Assembly (NCBI RefSeq): GCF_014243345.1
Contig: NZ_JACLZF010000001.1
Span: forward strand, 1,662,682 to 1,726,681
Reading direction: 5' to 3'
From: Robiginitalea sp. SC105
Lineage (GTDB): Bacteria; Bacteroidota; Bacteroidia; Flavobacteriales; Flavobacteriaceae
Length of the DNA: 64,000 nucleotides
Position 1 is the stretch's first letter; the number at the start of each line of letters is the position of its first letter. The position numbers and the translations under genes were made by a program. Under the pieces are notes generated by a model. That model saw only the letters and a list, made by a program, of their open reading frames with translations. It had not been told where the DNA came from and did not search any database. This document shows positions 51,902 through 61,432 of the stretch, piece after piece.

Positions 51902-54121
51902 CTATCCGGCCTGGTGGCCGGCAGCATCTTCCGTATCGGCTTCCCCGGACTCGCTTTCTGCATCTTCCGCCCGGTTCAGTTCGTTGCGCATGATGTTGAG
52001 TTTTTTCAACTTTGCCTTCCAACCGGCCAGGGTATTTTTCTGCCGTTCGATATTTGCGACCACGTCTTTTACAAGGGGGTTGTCTTCCGAAGGGTCTGAA
52101 AAGAACTGCAGGTTGTTTTCCAATTGCCGGATGGCCCCTTTGTTCTCCTCTATTTTCTTGCGGACAAACTGCCGTTCCTGTTCAATGGCCTGGGTATCAT
52201 CCTCATTCGAAAGTTTCTGGATCTTGTTGCCGTATTTCAAAATGTCCGCCTCCGCCTTGCTCACCCCGAGCTTCCGGAAAAGCGCATCGACAATCTTATA
52301 GAATTTTGAATTCAGGTGTTTTTTGTTGCCGGGTATCCGGCCGACGCTTTTCCACTGGTTGACGAATTCCTGTATCTGTTTCAGGTCCGCTTCCCGCTTC
52401 CCGCCCAACTCAAATCCCTTGATTTTTTCCAGGATTTCGTCCTTTTCCCTGAGGTTGTCCTGCTCCTGGGCATTGGATGCATTCCGCCGGCTGTGCAGCC
52501 GGTCAAAGTAATGGTTGCACGCAGCTTTGAATTCCTTCCATATCTTATCCGAAAACTTCCTCGGGACATGCCCGGTCTGTTTCCACTCGTGCTGGATTCG
52601 CTTCATCTCGGGGGTGGCGGCGTCCCAGTCCTCGCTGTCCTTTAGCTCGACCGCCCGTGCGAGCAGGGCCCGTTTTTTGTCGAGGTTGACCTGCTGCTCC
52701 TTTTTGAGGTTTTTGTAATAGGCATTTTTGGTCCGGTTAAACCGGCGAACGGCATTCTTAAAGGCGGTCCAGGTTGTTTCATTGTCTTTCTGGGGTACCT
52801 TGCCGGCCTGGAAGAACTTATCGCGCAGGGCTTCCACCTGCTTGATCTGCTGTTGGATGGCCCGGTGGTTGTTGGCCACATGGTCCGCTATCTCCCCGAT
52901 ACCGGCGATGATTTCGTTTTTCTTCCGGAGGTTCTCCTCATATTTCTTTTCCAGTTCCTGGAAGTGCTCCTGCCGCCGTTTATGGATGAGTTTGGTGGCC
53001 GCACTGAACCGTTCCCAGATCGCTTCCCGTTGTTCTTTGGCTACAGGGCCCACTTCTTCCTTCCAGATCTTGTGCAGGGTTTGCAATTCCCGGAATGCCT
53101 TGTTCAGGTCCGGTTCCTCCGCGAGTGCTTCTGCCCGGGCGATCAATTTTTCCTTCTCGTCCAGGTTGTGCTTGAAATCCAGGTCGCGCAGTTCCCGGTT
53201 CAGGTGGAGGAAATCGTAGAAAATTTCCACGTGGTGCTGGTAGGTGCGCCAGACGTCGTTGTACTGGGCGCGGGGTACCGGCCCGGCCTGTCTCCAGCGC
53301 TCCTGAAGGTCCTTGAAGGTTTTGTAGGTGGTGTTCATGTCCTCCTCCAGGTTCACCAGCCCCTTGAGCTCCTCGATGATCTCCTGTCGGATGGCCAGGT
53401 TCTTTTTCAGGTTCTGTTCCAGGCTTTTGTAATACTGGTTGCGCTTTTCCCGGTACTCGGCATAGAGTTCGTTGAATTGGCGCTTGGTGACGGAGTTGTA
53501 CCGGAAATCGGCCTCGTTCCCGCCCCGGTCCACGAACTCTTCTTTCTTGTGCTCGATGAATTCGGAGAATTTCTGGTCGAATTCGTGTTTGATGCCCTCC
53601 ACATGCCGCCGGATGGCCTGAACCTTCTCGGTCCGGAGCAGGCGCTGCAGTTCGCCGACGAGGTTTTCCATAGAAAGGGCGTGGTAGTCCAGGAAGGGGA
53701 TATGGTGGCGGCGTTCATTCTCGGAGTCTTCGGCATCCTCGGCATTGGAATCGTCAATCTCCTTTTCCGTGTCGTCTTCATCCGGGTCGGCGGATGGCTG
53801 GGCTGCCTCAGGGGAAGAGTTGCCGGCCGTCTGGTCGTCCCCAACCGGGGTTTCGCCCGTTTTCCCAGTTGACGTTTCCGTCTCATCGGCGGTTTTTGCC
53901 GTAGGTTTTTTATTGCTGTCGACCCCTGCCTTTTTGGCGGAAACCGGATCTGCCTGGTCCTGCGTCTCCCCGTCTGCCCCGGGATCGCGGGCGGTTTCCT
54001 GCCTGTCGACCTCCGGTTCCGGGCTGCTGTCCGGTTGCGGGTTTTCCTGCTTTTCTAAGGTGTCACTCCCTTTATTCCCCCCTGCAGTTCCCTGCAGTTC
54101 TTTGTTTTCCTCTTCCGACAT
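51902..54121 (-). CDS. DUF349 repeat coiled-coil protein
   Basis: A 739-residue, highly charged protein. The first about 150 residues are acidic and low-complexity (Glu/Asp/Thr/Ala-rich), then several DUF349 repeats (about 75 residues each, e.g. LKDSEDWDAATPEMKRIQHEWKQTGHVP, KDLQERWRQAGPVPRAQYND, VNQWKSVGRIP) form a long helical array; the C-terminus is acidic. No catalytic motif. The family is common in Bacteroidota and function is unproven; a cytosolic scaffold or nucleic-acid-related role is possible. Its promoter has both -33 and -7 elements. Confidence 0.9.
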   Translation of the reverse strand: MSEEENKELQGTAGGNKGSDTLEKQENPQPDSSPEPEVDRQETARDPGADGETQDQADPVSAKKAGVDSNKKPTAKTADETETSTGKTGETPVGDDQTAGNSSPEAAQPSADPDEDDTEKEIDDSNAEDAEDSENERRHHIPFLDYHALSMENLVGELQRLLRTEKVQAIRRHVEGIKHEFDQKFSEFIEHKKEEFVDRGGNEADFRYNSVTKRQFNELYAEYREKRNQYYKSLEQNLKKNLAIRQEIIEELKGLVNLEEDMNTTYKTFKDLQERWRQAGPVPRAQYNDVWRTYQHHVEIFYDFLHLNRELRDLDFKHNLDEKEKLIARAEALAEEPDLNKAFRELQTLHKIWKEEVGPVAKEQREAIWERFSAATKLIHKRRQEHFQELEKKYEENLRKKNEIIAGIGEIADHVANNHRAIQQQIKQVEALRDKFFQAGKVPQKDNETTWTAFKNAVRRFNRTKNAYYKNLKKEQQVNLDKKRALLARAVELKDSEDWDAATPEMKRIQHEWKQTGHVPRKFSDKIWKEFKAACNHYFDRLHSRRNASNAQEQDNLREKDEILEKIKGFELGGKREADLKQIQEFVNQWKSVGRIPGNKKHLNSKFYKIVDALFRKLGVSKAEADILKYGNKIQKLSNEDDTQAIEQERQFVRKKIEENKGAIRQLENNLQFFSDPSEDNPLVKDVVANIERQKNTLAGWKAKLKKLNIMRNELNRAEDAESESGEADTEDAAGHQAG

Positions 54122-54156
54122 GCAAATGATTTTTCGGTGCCTGCCCTAATGCCTAC

Positions 54157-54187
54157 CTAAGATACTAACAAGCGGGCGTTAAACAAA
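54157..54187 (-). promoter_or_regulatory. Promoter of the DUF349 gene
   Basis: On the minus strand: TTTG (54187-54184), 19-nt spacer, TATCTTAG (54164-54157), one mismatch to TAnnTTTG; 35 nt before the ATG. Confidence 0.6.
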
Positions 54188-54221
54188 GGGTATTCCCTTT
54201 CTTTTCGGGTGAGGGTAAGCC

Positions 54222-54974
54222 CTAGGGTTGCCCGGAGGCGCCGGTGGCCGTCCACAACTTCCATGCGTGCTCGGCCTGTATCTGCAGCATCTCCAGGCCG
54301 TTTTTGATGCGTGTCCCCCGGCTCAGGCCCCTGGAAAGGAATTCTGTTCGCTCCGGGTTGTAGATCAGGTCGTAGAGCAGGTGGGCGGGCCCGAGGGCAT
54401 CGTAGGGCAGGTCCGGGTGTTTTTCAATTTCCGGGTGGGTCCCCAGGGGGGTGCAGTTTACGATCACCTGAACCCCGGCGAGGATGGATGCGTCCAGCTG
54501 GTGGTACCCGAGCCTTTCCCCGGACGGGTTCCGGGATACATACCGGTATCCGATCCCCAATTGGTCCAGGGCGTAAGCGACTGCCCTGGAGGCCCCCCCG
54601 GTCCCCAGGATCAGCGCGCTGTGGTCGCCGGACCGCAACAGCGGCCTGAGGGATTCCCGGAACCCGGTTACATCTGTATTGTGACCCGAAGTGGTACCGT
54701 CCCGGAAACAGATGGTGTTGACGGCCCCGATCCGGGCGGCCTCCGGGTCAATGCGGCCCAGGTAGGGCATCACGGCCTGCTTGTACGGGATGGTTACGTT
54801 CAGTCCCCGGAGGTCGGGGTTTTCCCGGAGCAGGCCGGGAAAGTCACCAATGGCATCCAGGTCAAAATTCTCATAGGAATGGTCGTCCAGGCCCAGCTTT
54901 TGGAATTTTTCCCTGAAGAACCCCCGGGAAAAAGAGTAGGAGATATTCCTGCCGATAAGCCCGTACCTGTGCAT
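54222..54974 (-). CDS. aroE: Shikimate dehydrogenase
   Basis: A 250-residue AroE that reduces 3-dehydroshikimate with NADPH in aromatic amino-acid synthesis. Substrate-site residues are seen in GRNISYSFSRGFF (two Ser), NVTIPYKQAV (Lys) and GHNTDVTGF (Asp); the NADP loop is ILGTGGASRAVAYAL, and the C-terminus has NGLEMLQIQAEHAW. The length is at the short end of the family, typical for Bacteroidota. It starts 1 nt after the DUF368 stop and is the last gene of the TPR-DUF368-DUF368-aroE cluster. Confidence 0.95.
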   Translation of the reverse strand: MHRYGLIGRNISYSFSRGFFREKFQKLGLDDHSYENFDLDAIGDFPGLLRENPDLRGLNVTIPYKQAVMPYLGRIDPEAARIGAVNTICFRDGTTSGHNTDVTGFRESLRPLLRSGDHSALILGTGGASRAVAYALDQLGIGYRYVSRNPSGERLGYHQLDASILAGVQVIVNCTPLGTHPEIEKHPDLPYDALGPAHLLYDLIYNPERTEFLSRGLSRGTRIKNGLEMLQIQAEHAWKLWTATGASGQP

Positions 54975-54975
54975 G

Positions 54976-56007
54976 CTACGGCTGTTTTTTTAAGTTGAGC
55001 CTCCTGTTTTTGCCATACCACTCCAGCAGCACCAGGATCCCGATCCCGATCCCGATAAACAGCAGGGCCCAAAGGTTTTCGGAAACCCCCAGGTCGGGCA
55101 GGTAGCGCTGGTAATTTGCGATAATCCGGTCCCCGTTGGAATCCAGAAGGGGCTCACCGTCCGGGCCGGTCAGGAAGATGGTCCGTTTCCACGGCCATAC
55201 CACCCCCAGGGAACCTGTGATAAACCCGATGATCACCGCCGTGGTCAGGTGTTTGTAGTGCTTTAGCACATAGCCCAGCAAGTGGGAGAGGGTAACCAGG
55301 CCTGCGGCCGATCCCGCGGTAAATACAGCCAGTATCTGCAGGGTCCGGAGCCGGGGCAGGTTGCGGATAAAGCTGAAATCCCCCACCAGCATCTCGGCAA
55401 GGGTGTCGTAGAGCGCATTTACCGAATCCACCAGCAGGAGGACGTAGTTGCCCAGCAGGATCAGGATGAAGGACCCGGAGAGACCGGGCAACGTCATCCC
55501 GGAAACGCTGATGATCCCACAGAAGAAGATGAACAGCAGGTTGTCGTTTTCACGGGCGGGGCTCAAAAAACTGATGGAAATCCCGATCACCAGCCCCAGG
55601 ATGCCTGCGGGTACCGTTTTTTTATTCCAGTGCTCAAAATCCTTGGAGATAAAGTAAATGGATCCGATGATCATCCCGAAGAAGGCGGCCCACACGAAGA
55701 GTTCCTTTTGTTCCAGGAAATAATCGAGGACTTTGGAAACGCTGAAATAGCTGAAAAGCATCCCGAGGATCAACATGGAGAGGAAGGGCCCGTTGACATA
55801 GCGGTAAAAACTCCGGAACCGTCCCCCCAGGAGGAGTTTAAAGGCTTTCAGGTTTATTTTTTGCAGGGAGTAGATGAATTCCTCATAGAATCCCACTACA
55901 AAAGCCACGATCCCCCCGGAAACCCCGGGCACCTTGTTGGCAGCCCCCATGGCGAGTCCCTTGATGAACAAGAGGATACGGTCCGATATGGTTCTGGGCT
56001 GGTACAT
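54976..56007 (-). CDS. DUF368 membrane protein (PopT-like), copy B
   Basis: A 343-residue polytopic protein with about 9 hydrophobic segments. DUF368 signatures are KGLAMGAANKVPGVSGGIVAFVVGFYEE near the N-terminus and the inverted-repeat-like PGLSGSFILILLGNY. DUF368 proteins (PopT) have been described as undecaprenyl-phosphate translocases that recycle the lipid carrier of envelope polysaccharides. Compared with copy A it has a longer C-terminal part. ATG overlaps the stop of copy A by 1 nt (TGATG). Confidence 0.92.
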   Translation of the reverse strand: MYQPRTISDRILLFIKGLAMGAANKVPGVSGGIVAFVVGFYEEFIYSLQKINLKAFKLLLGGRFRSFYRYVNGPFLSMLILGMLFSYFSVSKVLDYFLEQKELFVWAAFFGMIIGSIYFISKDFEHWNKKTVPAGILGLVIGISISFLSPARENDNLLFIFFCGIISVSGMTLPGLSGSFILILLGNYVLLLVDSVNALYDTLAEMLVGDFSFIRNLPRLRTLQILAVFTAGSAAGLVTLSHLLGYVLKHYKHLTTAVIIGFITGSLGVVWPWKRTIFLTGPDGEPLLDSNGDRIIANYQRYLPDLGVSENLWALLFIGIGIGILVLLEWYGKNRRLNLKKQP

Positions 56008-56936
56008 CAGTGGGATACATTCTTTTGATCGGCAAGCCGTTCCAGCAGCAGGATCATTACAAAGCCGGCAATTGCGAGCAGGAGCGCCTGCCAGAGCATG
56101 GGGTCCCCGTCAAAATTCCAGGGGGAGACATTCGCTTCCCGGACTACGATGGATTTCCCGTCGTATATCCGGCTTTCGAGAACCTTTTTCCAGGGCCAGA
56201 TCTTTTGCATGGACCCGATGATAAAGCCGGTAAGCAGCGCCAGGGTGCCGTTGCGGAACCGGACGAACATCCATTTGAGCAGGCGTGCAAAACTGAGCAG
56301 CCCGAATACCGCCCCCAGCGCCAGGGTCAGCAATACCGTGAGGTCCCGCTGGTGCACAGCATCCAGAGCCGTTTTGTATCCCCCCAGCAGCACCAGGATA
56401 AATGCCCCGGAGATACCGGGGAGGATCATGGCGCAGATGGCCAGTGCGCCGCACAGGAACAGGTACGGAAGCCCGGGATTTGGATCGGCAACGGGCAGTG
56501 ACACCACCAGGGTGGCAATGGCGATGCCGGCAATGAGCATGGTCCAGACTGCGAGGCGCCAGCGGCTGATCTGACGGGCTACATAGATGATGCTGGCCAG
56601 GACCAGGCCAAAAAAGAATGCCCAGAGCAGTACGGGGTGTTCGGTAAGCAGCCAGCTGAGCAGGCGGGAAAGGGAAAATACGCTGATGACGATGCCCGCA
56701 AAGAGGGCGAGCAGGAAGCTGCCGTTGAGGGCCTTCCAGAAGGCCGCGAACCCCTGTTTGGACCAGATGCGCAAAAGGCTCGGCCGGATTTGGTCAATGG
56801 AGGTGATCAACTCCTCGTAAATACCCGAGATAAAGGCAATGGTGCCGCCTGACACCCCCGGGACCACATCGGCAGCCCCCATGGCCATGCCCTTGACCAG
56901 TATCCAGAAGTAGTGGAGTTTCCCCGGTTTATCCAT
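56007..56936 (-). CDS. DUF368 membrane protein (PopT-like), copy A
   Basis: A 309-residue paralogue of copy B: KGMAMGAADVVPGVSGGTIAFISGIYEELI, PGISGAFILVLLGGYKTALDAV and LTGFIIGSMQKIWPWK, with about 8-9 membrane helices. The same predicted role in undecaprenyl-phosphate recycling. The copies share the two glycine-rich PGxSG re-entrant-like motifs but differ clearly elsewhere, so the duplication is old. It lies 27 nt after the TPR gene and is fused by 1-nt overlap to copy B. Confidence 0.92.
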   Translation of the reverse strand: MDKPGKLHYFWILVKGMAMGAADVVPGVSGGTIAFISGIYEELITSIDQIRPSLLRIWSKQGFAAFWKALNGSFLLALFAGIVISVFSLSRLLSWLLTEHPVLLWAFFFGLVLASIIYVARQISRWRLAVWTMLIAGIAIATLVVSLPVADPNPGLPYLFLCGALAICAMILPGISGAFILVLLGGYKTALDAVHQRDLTVLLTLALGAVFGLLSFARLLKWMFVRFRNGTLALLTGFIIGSMQKIWPWKKVLESRIYDGKSIVVREANVSPWNFDGDPMLWQALLLAIAGFVMILLLERLADQKNVSH

Positions 56937-56963
56937 AGCAATAAAAAAGCAAAAGTAGCTTTT

Positions 56964-58364
56964 TTATTTGGAAGCTTTCCGGCATTCGCCAATGATGCGC
57001 TGCGCCCAGGAAGCCCCGTAGAGATCGGGGTATTGTTTTTTGAATTGCTTGAGTTTTCCGGGGGCAGTTTCCAGTGCGGCACGCAGGTGGCCACAGGCCT
57101 TCCGGTCCTGGCCGAGGATGCGGCAGACTCCGGCGAGCAGATACCGTACCTCGGCCGCATCCGGATGGAATTCCGCCCCCTGCTTCAGGACTTCCGCCGC
57201 CGCGGCGACTTCCTGGTTGGCCAGCAACACGCGGGCCCATTGCAGCCAGGTATCCAGTTCGTAATTCCCGAGGTCCACCGCCATTTTAAAGGCGTAATCG
57301 GCCTGGTCCAGTTCCCGGAGGGCCAGGTGAATCCTGCCGCAGCGCGACCAGTAGGCCGCGTTTTCGCCATCGATATTGATGGCCTTGTTGATGTATTCCC
57401 GGGCCTTGCCGTAATTCTTTTTCTTGAAATAGTAATCCGTGATGGCCAGCCAGCCCTTGTCCAGCAGCGGGTCTTCATGCACGGTCAGGTAATAGTAATC
57501 CCGGGCCTTCTGGTCCATGCCCAGTTTTTCGTGGCAGCGGCCGATACGCAGGTAGGCGTGGGAGGTCGGGTCGTCCATTTCCGTGGTCACCGTATAGTTT
57601 TCTATGGCTTCCTGGTACCGGCCCAGTTTTTCGAGCACCCTGCCCTTTTCAAAATAGGCACCCAGGAAACTGTCGTCAGAGATAATGGCAAAATCGAAGG
57701 CGGCCAGGGATTCCTTGAACATTTCCATGGCGTAGTACTGCTTGCCCAACTGGTGCCAGGCGACCTGGCAATAGGGACGTGTCTCCAGGTAGTCGTTCAG
57801 GTAGCGGATGGCCCCCTCAAAATCCTCGAGGAATTCGAAGCAGTATACCACGTTGTAAAGGGAGGCGTAATCTTCCGGATCGGCTTCCAGGCACTTCATG
57901 AAACAGGTTTGCGCCTGGCTGTATTCGTCCAGGAAAAGGTATTCCATCCCCAGGAGGGAATAGACGTCAAAATCGTTTTCGGAAATTTCGAGCGCCTGCC
58001 ACAGGAGTTCGATGGCCGCCGGGTGGTTGTCTTTCTTTGAGCAGATATTTGCACGCTGGATATAGATCTCCTCATTCAGCCCGTCGAGCACCTGCAATTG
58101 ATCCAGGATGTGTTCGGCCCGGTCCAGGTGGTTTTCGAAAACGAGTACCTCCACCTTCAGCAACTGCAGTTCCAGGGAGTCCGGGTGCTGCTGCAACCCC
58201 ATGCGGATGGCCTTTTTGGCCAGGGCGATTTTACCGTTGTTCAGGTAGTGGTGGATGATTTCCTCAAAATCCTCAGAATCAAAGAAATAGACCTCATCGG
58301 TCTTTAACATGGATTCAAATTTGAGGATGGATTGGCTGGGTTGTTCATTCGGATCGAGCGTCAT
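56964..58364 (-). CDS. Tetratricopeptide repeat protein
   Basis: A 466-residue soluble protein, entirely helical, with about 10-12 TPR units (e.g. LELQLLKVEVLVFENHLDRA, DVYSLLGMEYLFLDEYSQAQ, GAYFEKGRVLEKLGRYQEAI, HAYLRIGRCHEKLGMDQKA, GWLAITDYYFKKKNYGKA). No signal peptide. It is a scaffold for protein contacts; the partner is unknown. First gene of the cluster with both DUF368 genes and aroE. A near-consensus TATTTTTA box lies at 58400-58393. Confidence 0.92.
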   Translation of the reverse strand: MTLDPNEQPSQSILKFESMLKTDEVYFFDSEDFEEIIHHYLNNGKIALAKKAIRMGLQQHPDSLELQLLKVEVLVFENHLDRAEHILDQLQVLDGLNEEIYIQRANICSKKDNHPAAIELLWQALEISENDFDVYSLLGMEYLFLDEYSQAQTCFMKCLEADPEDYASLYNVVYCFEFLEDFEGAIRYLNDYLETRPYCQVAWHQLGKQYYAMEMFKESLAAFDFAIISDDSFLGAYFEKGRVLEKLGRYQEAIENYTVTTEMDDPTSHAYLRIGRCHEKLGMDQKARDYYYLTVHEDPLLDKGWLAITDYYFKKKNYGKAREYINKAINIDGENAAYWSRCGRIHLALRELDQADYAFKMAVDLGNYELDTWLQWARVLLANQEVAAAAEVLKQGAEFHPDAAEVRYLLAGVCRILGQDRKACGHLRAALETAPGKLKQFKKQYPDLYGASWAQRIIGECRKASK

Positions 58365-58449
58365 AGAAGTCCGTTTGGTTTCCGTATGGATTTAAAAATA
58401 GTTTTTGATAGCTTGAAAAGGGGCGGAAGGAGCCTTTGTTATCAACAAA

Positions 58450-59643
58450 TTAGTTAACAGGGGTCCCCGGGGAGGTATCCAGTACCTCCAGGAGGGTCCT
58501 GCATCCCTCCCTGATTTCCGCCTCCGAGATAGTCAGGGGCGGGGTAATGCGCACGGCCCGCGGTTCAAAGAGCAGCCAGAAGAGCAGGAGCCCGCGTCGC
58601 TGGCACTCCAGGATCAGGTGATTTGCCGCAGCCGCATCTGCCAGGATCAGGGCCAGCATCAGGCCCCGTCCCCGGATTTCGAGGATAAGCGGGTGCCTCA
58701 GGAGCTCCCTGAAAAGCTGTTCCTTACGGATGGCTTCCCGCATGTAATCCCCGGATTGCAACTCCCGCAGGGTGGCCAGGGCCGCTGCGGCAATGACGGG
58801 GTTGCCGCCGAAGGTGGTGATATGCCCCAGTTTTGGCTGGTCGCTCAAGGTGGCCATGTGCTCCCTGGAGGCGGTGAACGCCCCTACAGGCAGGCCCGAC
58901 GCCATGCCTTTGCCCATCACGAGGATGTCCGGTACACAGTGGTAATGCTCAAAGGCAAAAAGTTTTCCCGTCCGGCCGAATCCGGGCTGGATCTCATCCA
59001 GGACCAGCAGGGCCCCGGCCTGGTTGCACCGCTCCCGGACCTTTGCCAGGTAGCCTTCCGGGGGGAGCCGGAACCCCGCACCCCCCTGGATGGTCTCCAG
59101 GACAACGGCTGCCGTATGGTGGTCTATCTTTTCCAGGTCGGCCTCCTCCCCGAAACGGATGTGCCGGATATCGGGCAGCAGCGGACGGAACGGGGCTTTG
59201 CGCGATTCGAAACTCATCAGGCTCAGGCTCCCGTAGGTATTTCCGTGGTAGGCATCTGCTGCGGCGATGATCCGGGATCGGCCGGTTACCCGGCGCGCTA
59301 GTTTCATAGCCCCTTCCATGGCCTCCGTCCCGGAATTGACCAGGTAGGTCGTTTCCAGCGGAGCCGGGAGGGCGTCTGCCAGTTCCCTGCAAAATCGCAC
59401 AGCCGGTTCCAGGGCAAATTCCCCGTAAACCATCACGTGCATGTACTTCCCTGCCTGCTCCTGCACGGCCGCCACCACCCCGGGGTGGCAATGGCCCAGA
59501 GTACAGGCGGAAACCCCGGCGATAAAATCCAGGTAGGCTTTTCCCTCCCGGTCATACACATAACTCCCAGAGGCCCGTTCGATCTCCAGACCGAGGGGGT
59601 GGGGGGTGGTCTGTGCCTGGTATGAGAGGAATTCTTTGTTCAC
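58450..59643 (-). CDS. Class III aminotransferase (PLP)
   Basis: A 397-residue fold-type I PLP enzyme of the acetylornithine/ornithine aminotransferase group. It shows VNSGTEAMEGAMKLARR, AYHGNTYGSLSLMS, LVLDEIQPGFGRTGKLFAFEH (PLP Asp) and the Schiff-base Lys in VMGKGMASGLPVGAF. No arginine-biosynthesis genes adjoin it, so the substrate is uncertain. The start is GTG 59643, overlapping the OstA-like stop by 4 nt (GTGA). Confidence 0.93.
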   Translation of the reverse strand: MNKEFLSYQAQTTPHPLGLEIERASGSYVYDREGKAYLDFIAGVSACTLGHCHPGVVAAVQEQAGKYMHVMVYGEFALEPAVRFCRELADALPAPLETTYLVNSGTEAMEGAMKLARRVTGRSRIIAAADAYHGNTYGSLSLMSFESRKAPFRPLLPDIRHIRFGEEADLEKIDHHTAAVVLETIQGGAGFRLPPEGYLAKVRERCNQAGALLVLDEIQPGFGRTGKLFAFEHYHCVPDILVMGKGMASGLPVGAFTASREHMATLSDQPKLGHITTFGGNPVIAAAALATLRELQSGDYMREAIRKEQLFRELLRHPLILEIRGRGLMLALILADAAAANHLILECQRRGLLLFWLLFEPRAVRITPPLTISEAEIREGCRTLLEVLDTSPGTPVN

Positions 59644-61328
59644 CTTCCGGATTTTTCGGGGGCCGGTTTGCCCGCGCTTCGTTTCGGTACGGGTTGTGTC
59701 CCGGCGGGGGAGGCCGCCGGTTCCTCACCGGGGGTGGGGTCCGAATCCCGGTCGATCGGTTCGCTCAGCCCCCGGATTTCCGGCAGGACGAGGTTGTTGT
59801 CGTCATCGTCAAAGATCTCCTCCCAGGACCGCATGCGTTCCTCCCCCCTCCAGGTAAACCCCTCGAGGATCCGGCTGTCCTCCGGCAAGTCCTTTTCCGG
59901 GAAGATAACCCCGTCCGGGTCTACAAAAAAGGTGATGTCCTCGATGTCGCTGTCCTCCATCAGGAGGCGGATCCGGCTGCAGAGGGTTTTGTCAATGCCA
60001 ATCAGCTGGTTGTCATCGTCGTACATGAAATAGACCACCTCGGTATTCCCGACAAGGTCCACGATTTTGAGCTGGTCGTCGATGAACTTGCCGAGCAGGT
60101 CCTTGCCCTTTGCCTGGTTGTAACCGCGATGGCCGATGGTATCCTCCGATACCAGGAAGGCATTCCCGATGACCTTCAGGGAGTCCAGCTTTTCGGTTTC
60201 GAGGTCGCTGAGCAGGTAGATGCTGTCGCCGGTCATCTGGTTTTCCAGGTTCCACATCACCGGGTCGCGGATCAGCTGCGTGATACCGGTTCGCTCCTCG
60301 AAATGGATGGAATCGCATTTCCCGCTGAGATCCGTTTTATAGAACCGGGCCCCCCGGAAAGCCCTTAAGATACGCGCTTCCGGTTTGCCAGTCACCATGA
60401 GCGTATCCCCGTGCATATAGAGGGAATCCTGTTCCACCAGGCTGATGGAGACGGCCCGCCGTGTGGCAAACACCGAATCCTTTTCGCGGTGCACCTCCGC
60501 ATAGTGGGCCCGGATCACGCCATTGTTAAGGGTGTCCGTGATCTTGATATTGTTGGTGGCCGAGGCAAAGGCCGTGGCCTTGTCAAAGTAGACGCTGTCT
60601 CCCTCGATGATCCGGTTGTTGTAGTGGATTTCAGTGTTGCGGATGCCGTACCCCTGTTCTACCTGGGTGTCGTAGTACCCGCGCTCGCAGTAAAGGGTGT
60701 AGTCCTCCCCGGTAATGGTTGAGGGGCCATACATATAGGCATTTTTGGAAGTGGTGTAATAGTCCAGGCGCGTGGATTCCAGGGTGTAGTCCGGGTTGGT
60801 AATCAGCACCGAATCCTGGAACTGGTATTTCTTGGGCTCCATATAGTAGCGGCCCACCCGACTGGTGAGGGTGTTGACGGAATCCACGATCCGGCCGTAA
60901 TCCCGGTAGTACGCTTCCTGTTTTTCCCGGTCAAAATACAGGGTATCCGTGGTCAGCGTCATCGACCGGTTTTTGAGCCGCACCGTTTCATAGGCTTTGG
61001 CCAGTCGGAGGTTGCCGTTGTATTCCACCCTGCCGCTGGTCATCAGCACGGAATCTCCCTGTTGCAGGCGGACGTTCCCAATGGCTTCGAGCCGGTTGTC
61101 CTTCTGGTACAGGAAGGCGTAATCGCACCAGAGGTCGGCACCCTGGTGCTCAAATTGGACCTGCCGGGTATCCTTGCTGAAAATCGACGCCCCGGGTCTC
61201 AGGCTTTCATCTTTGGTGAAATTCCCCCCGTACACGATGGTGATCCTCCGGTCCAGGGTGCTGTCCGCCTGGGCACCCAGGGGGAGTACCGTCAGCAGGA
61301 AGGCCAGTATGGCAAAGGCGTTTTTCAA
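59640..61328 (-). CDS. OstA-like (LptA/organic solvent tolerance) secreted protein
   Basis: A 562-residue periplasmic protein. TTG 61328 is chosen as start: it gives a classic signal peptide (KNAFAILAFLLTVLPLGAQA) and a TACTTTTG box lies 14 nt upstream. The ATG at 61388 would place this box inside the gene and bury the signal peptide behind 20 residues. The N-terminal about 140 residues are OstA/LptA-like beta strands (GNVRLQQGDSVLMTSGRVEYN, DTLYFDREKQEAYYRDYGRI) and the repeats continue for about 450 residues. Related LptA proteins bridge LPS transport. The C-terminus is Pro/Ala-rich. Confidence 0.9.
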   Translation of the reverse strand: MKNAFAILAFLLTVLPLGAQADSTLDRRITIVYGGNFTKDESLRPGASIFSKDTRQVQFEHQGADLWCDYAFLYQKDNRLEAIGNVRLQQGDSVLMTSGRVEYNGNLRLAKAYETVRLKNRSMTLTTDTLYFDREKQEAYYRDYGRIVDSVNTLTSRVGRYYMEPKKYQFQDSVLITNPDYTLESTRLDYYTTSKNAYMYGPSTITGEDYTLYCERGYYDTQVEQGYGIRNTEIHYNNRIIEGDSVYFDKATAFASATNNIKITDTLNNGVIRAHYAEVHREKDSVFATRRAVSISLVEQDSLYMHGDTLMVTGKPEARILRAFRGARFYKTDLSGKCDSIHFEERTGITQLIRDPVMWNLENQMTGDSIYLLSDLETEKLDSLKVIGNAFLVSEDTIGHRGYNQAKGKDLLGKFIDDQLKIVDLVGNTEVVYFMYDDDNQLIGIDKTLCSRIRLLMEDSDIEDITFFVDPDGVIFPEKDLPEDSRILEGFTWRGEERMRSWEEIFDDDDNNLVLPEIRGLSEPIDRDSDPTPGEEPAASPAGTQPVPKRSAGKPAPEKSGR

Positions 61329-61342
61329 TCTGGAAATTTGTC

Positions 61343-61350
61343 CAAAAGTA
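61343..61350 (-). promoter_or_regulatory. -7 box TACTTTTG for the OstA-like gene
   Basis: Exact TAnnTTTG match on the minus strand, 14 nt before TTG 61328; it decides the start choice. Confidence 0.55.
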
Positions 61351-61432
61351 GCATAAATTGAACCGGTCCCGAAGGATTTCACATGCATTTAGCACTTGGT
61401 TGCCACCCGCTCACAGGGAGCCCGGGCAGGCA

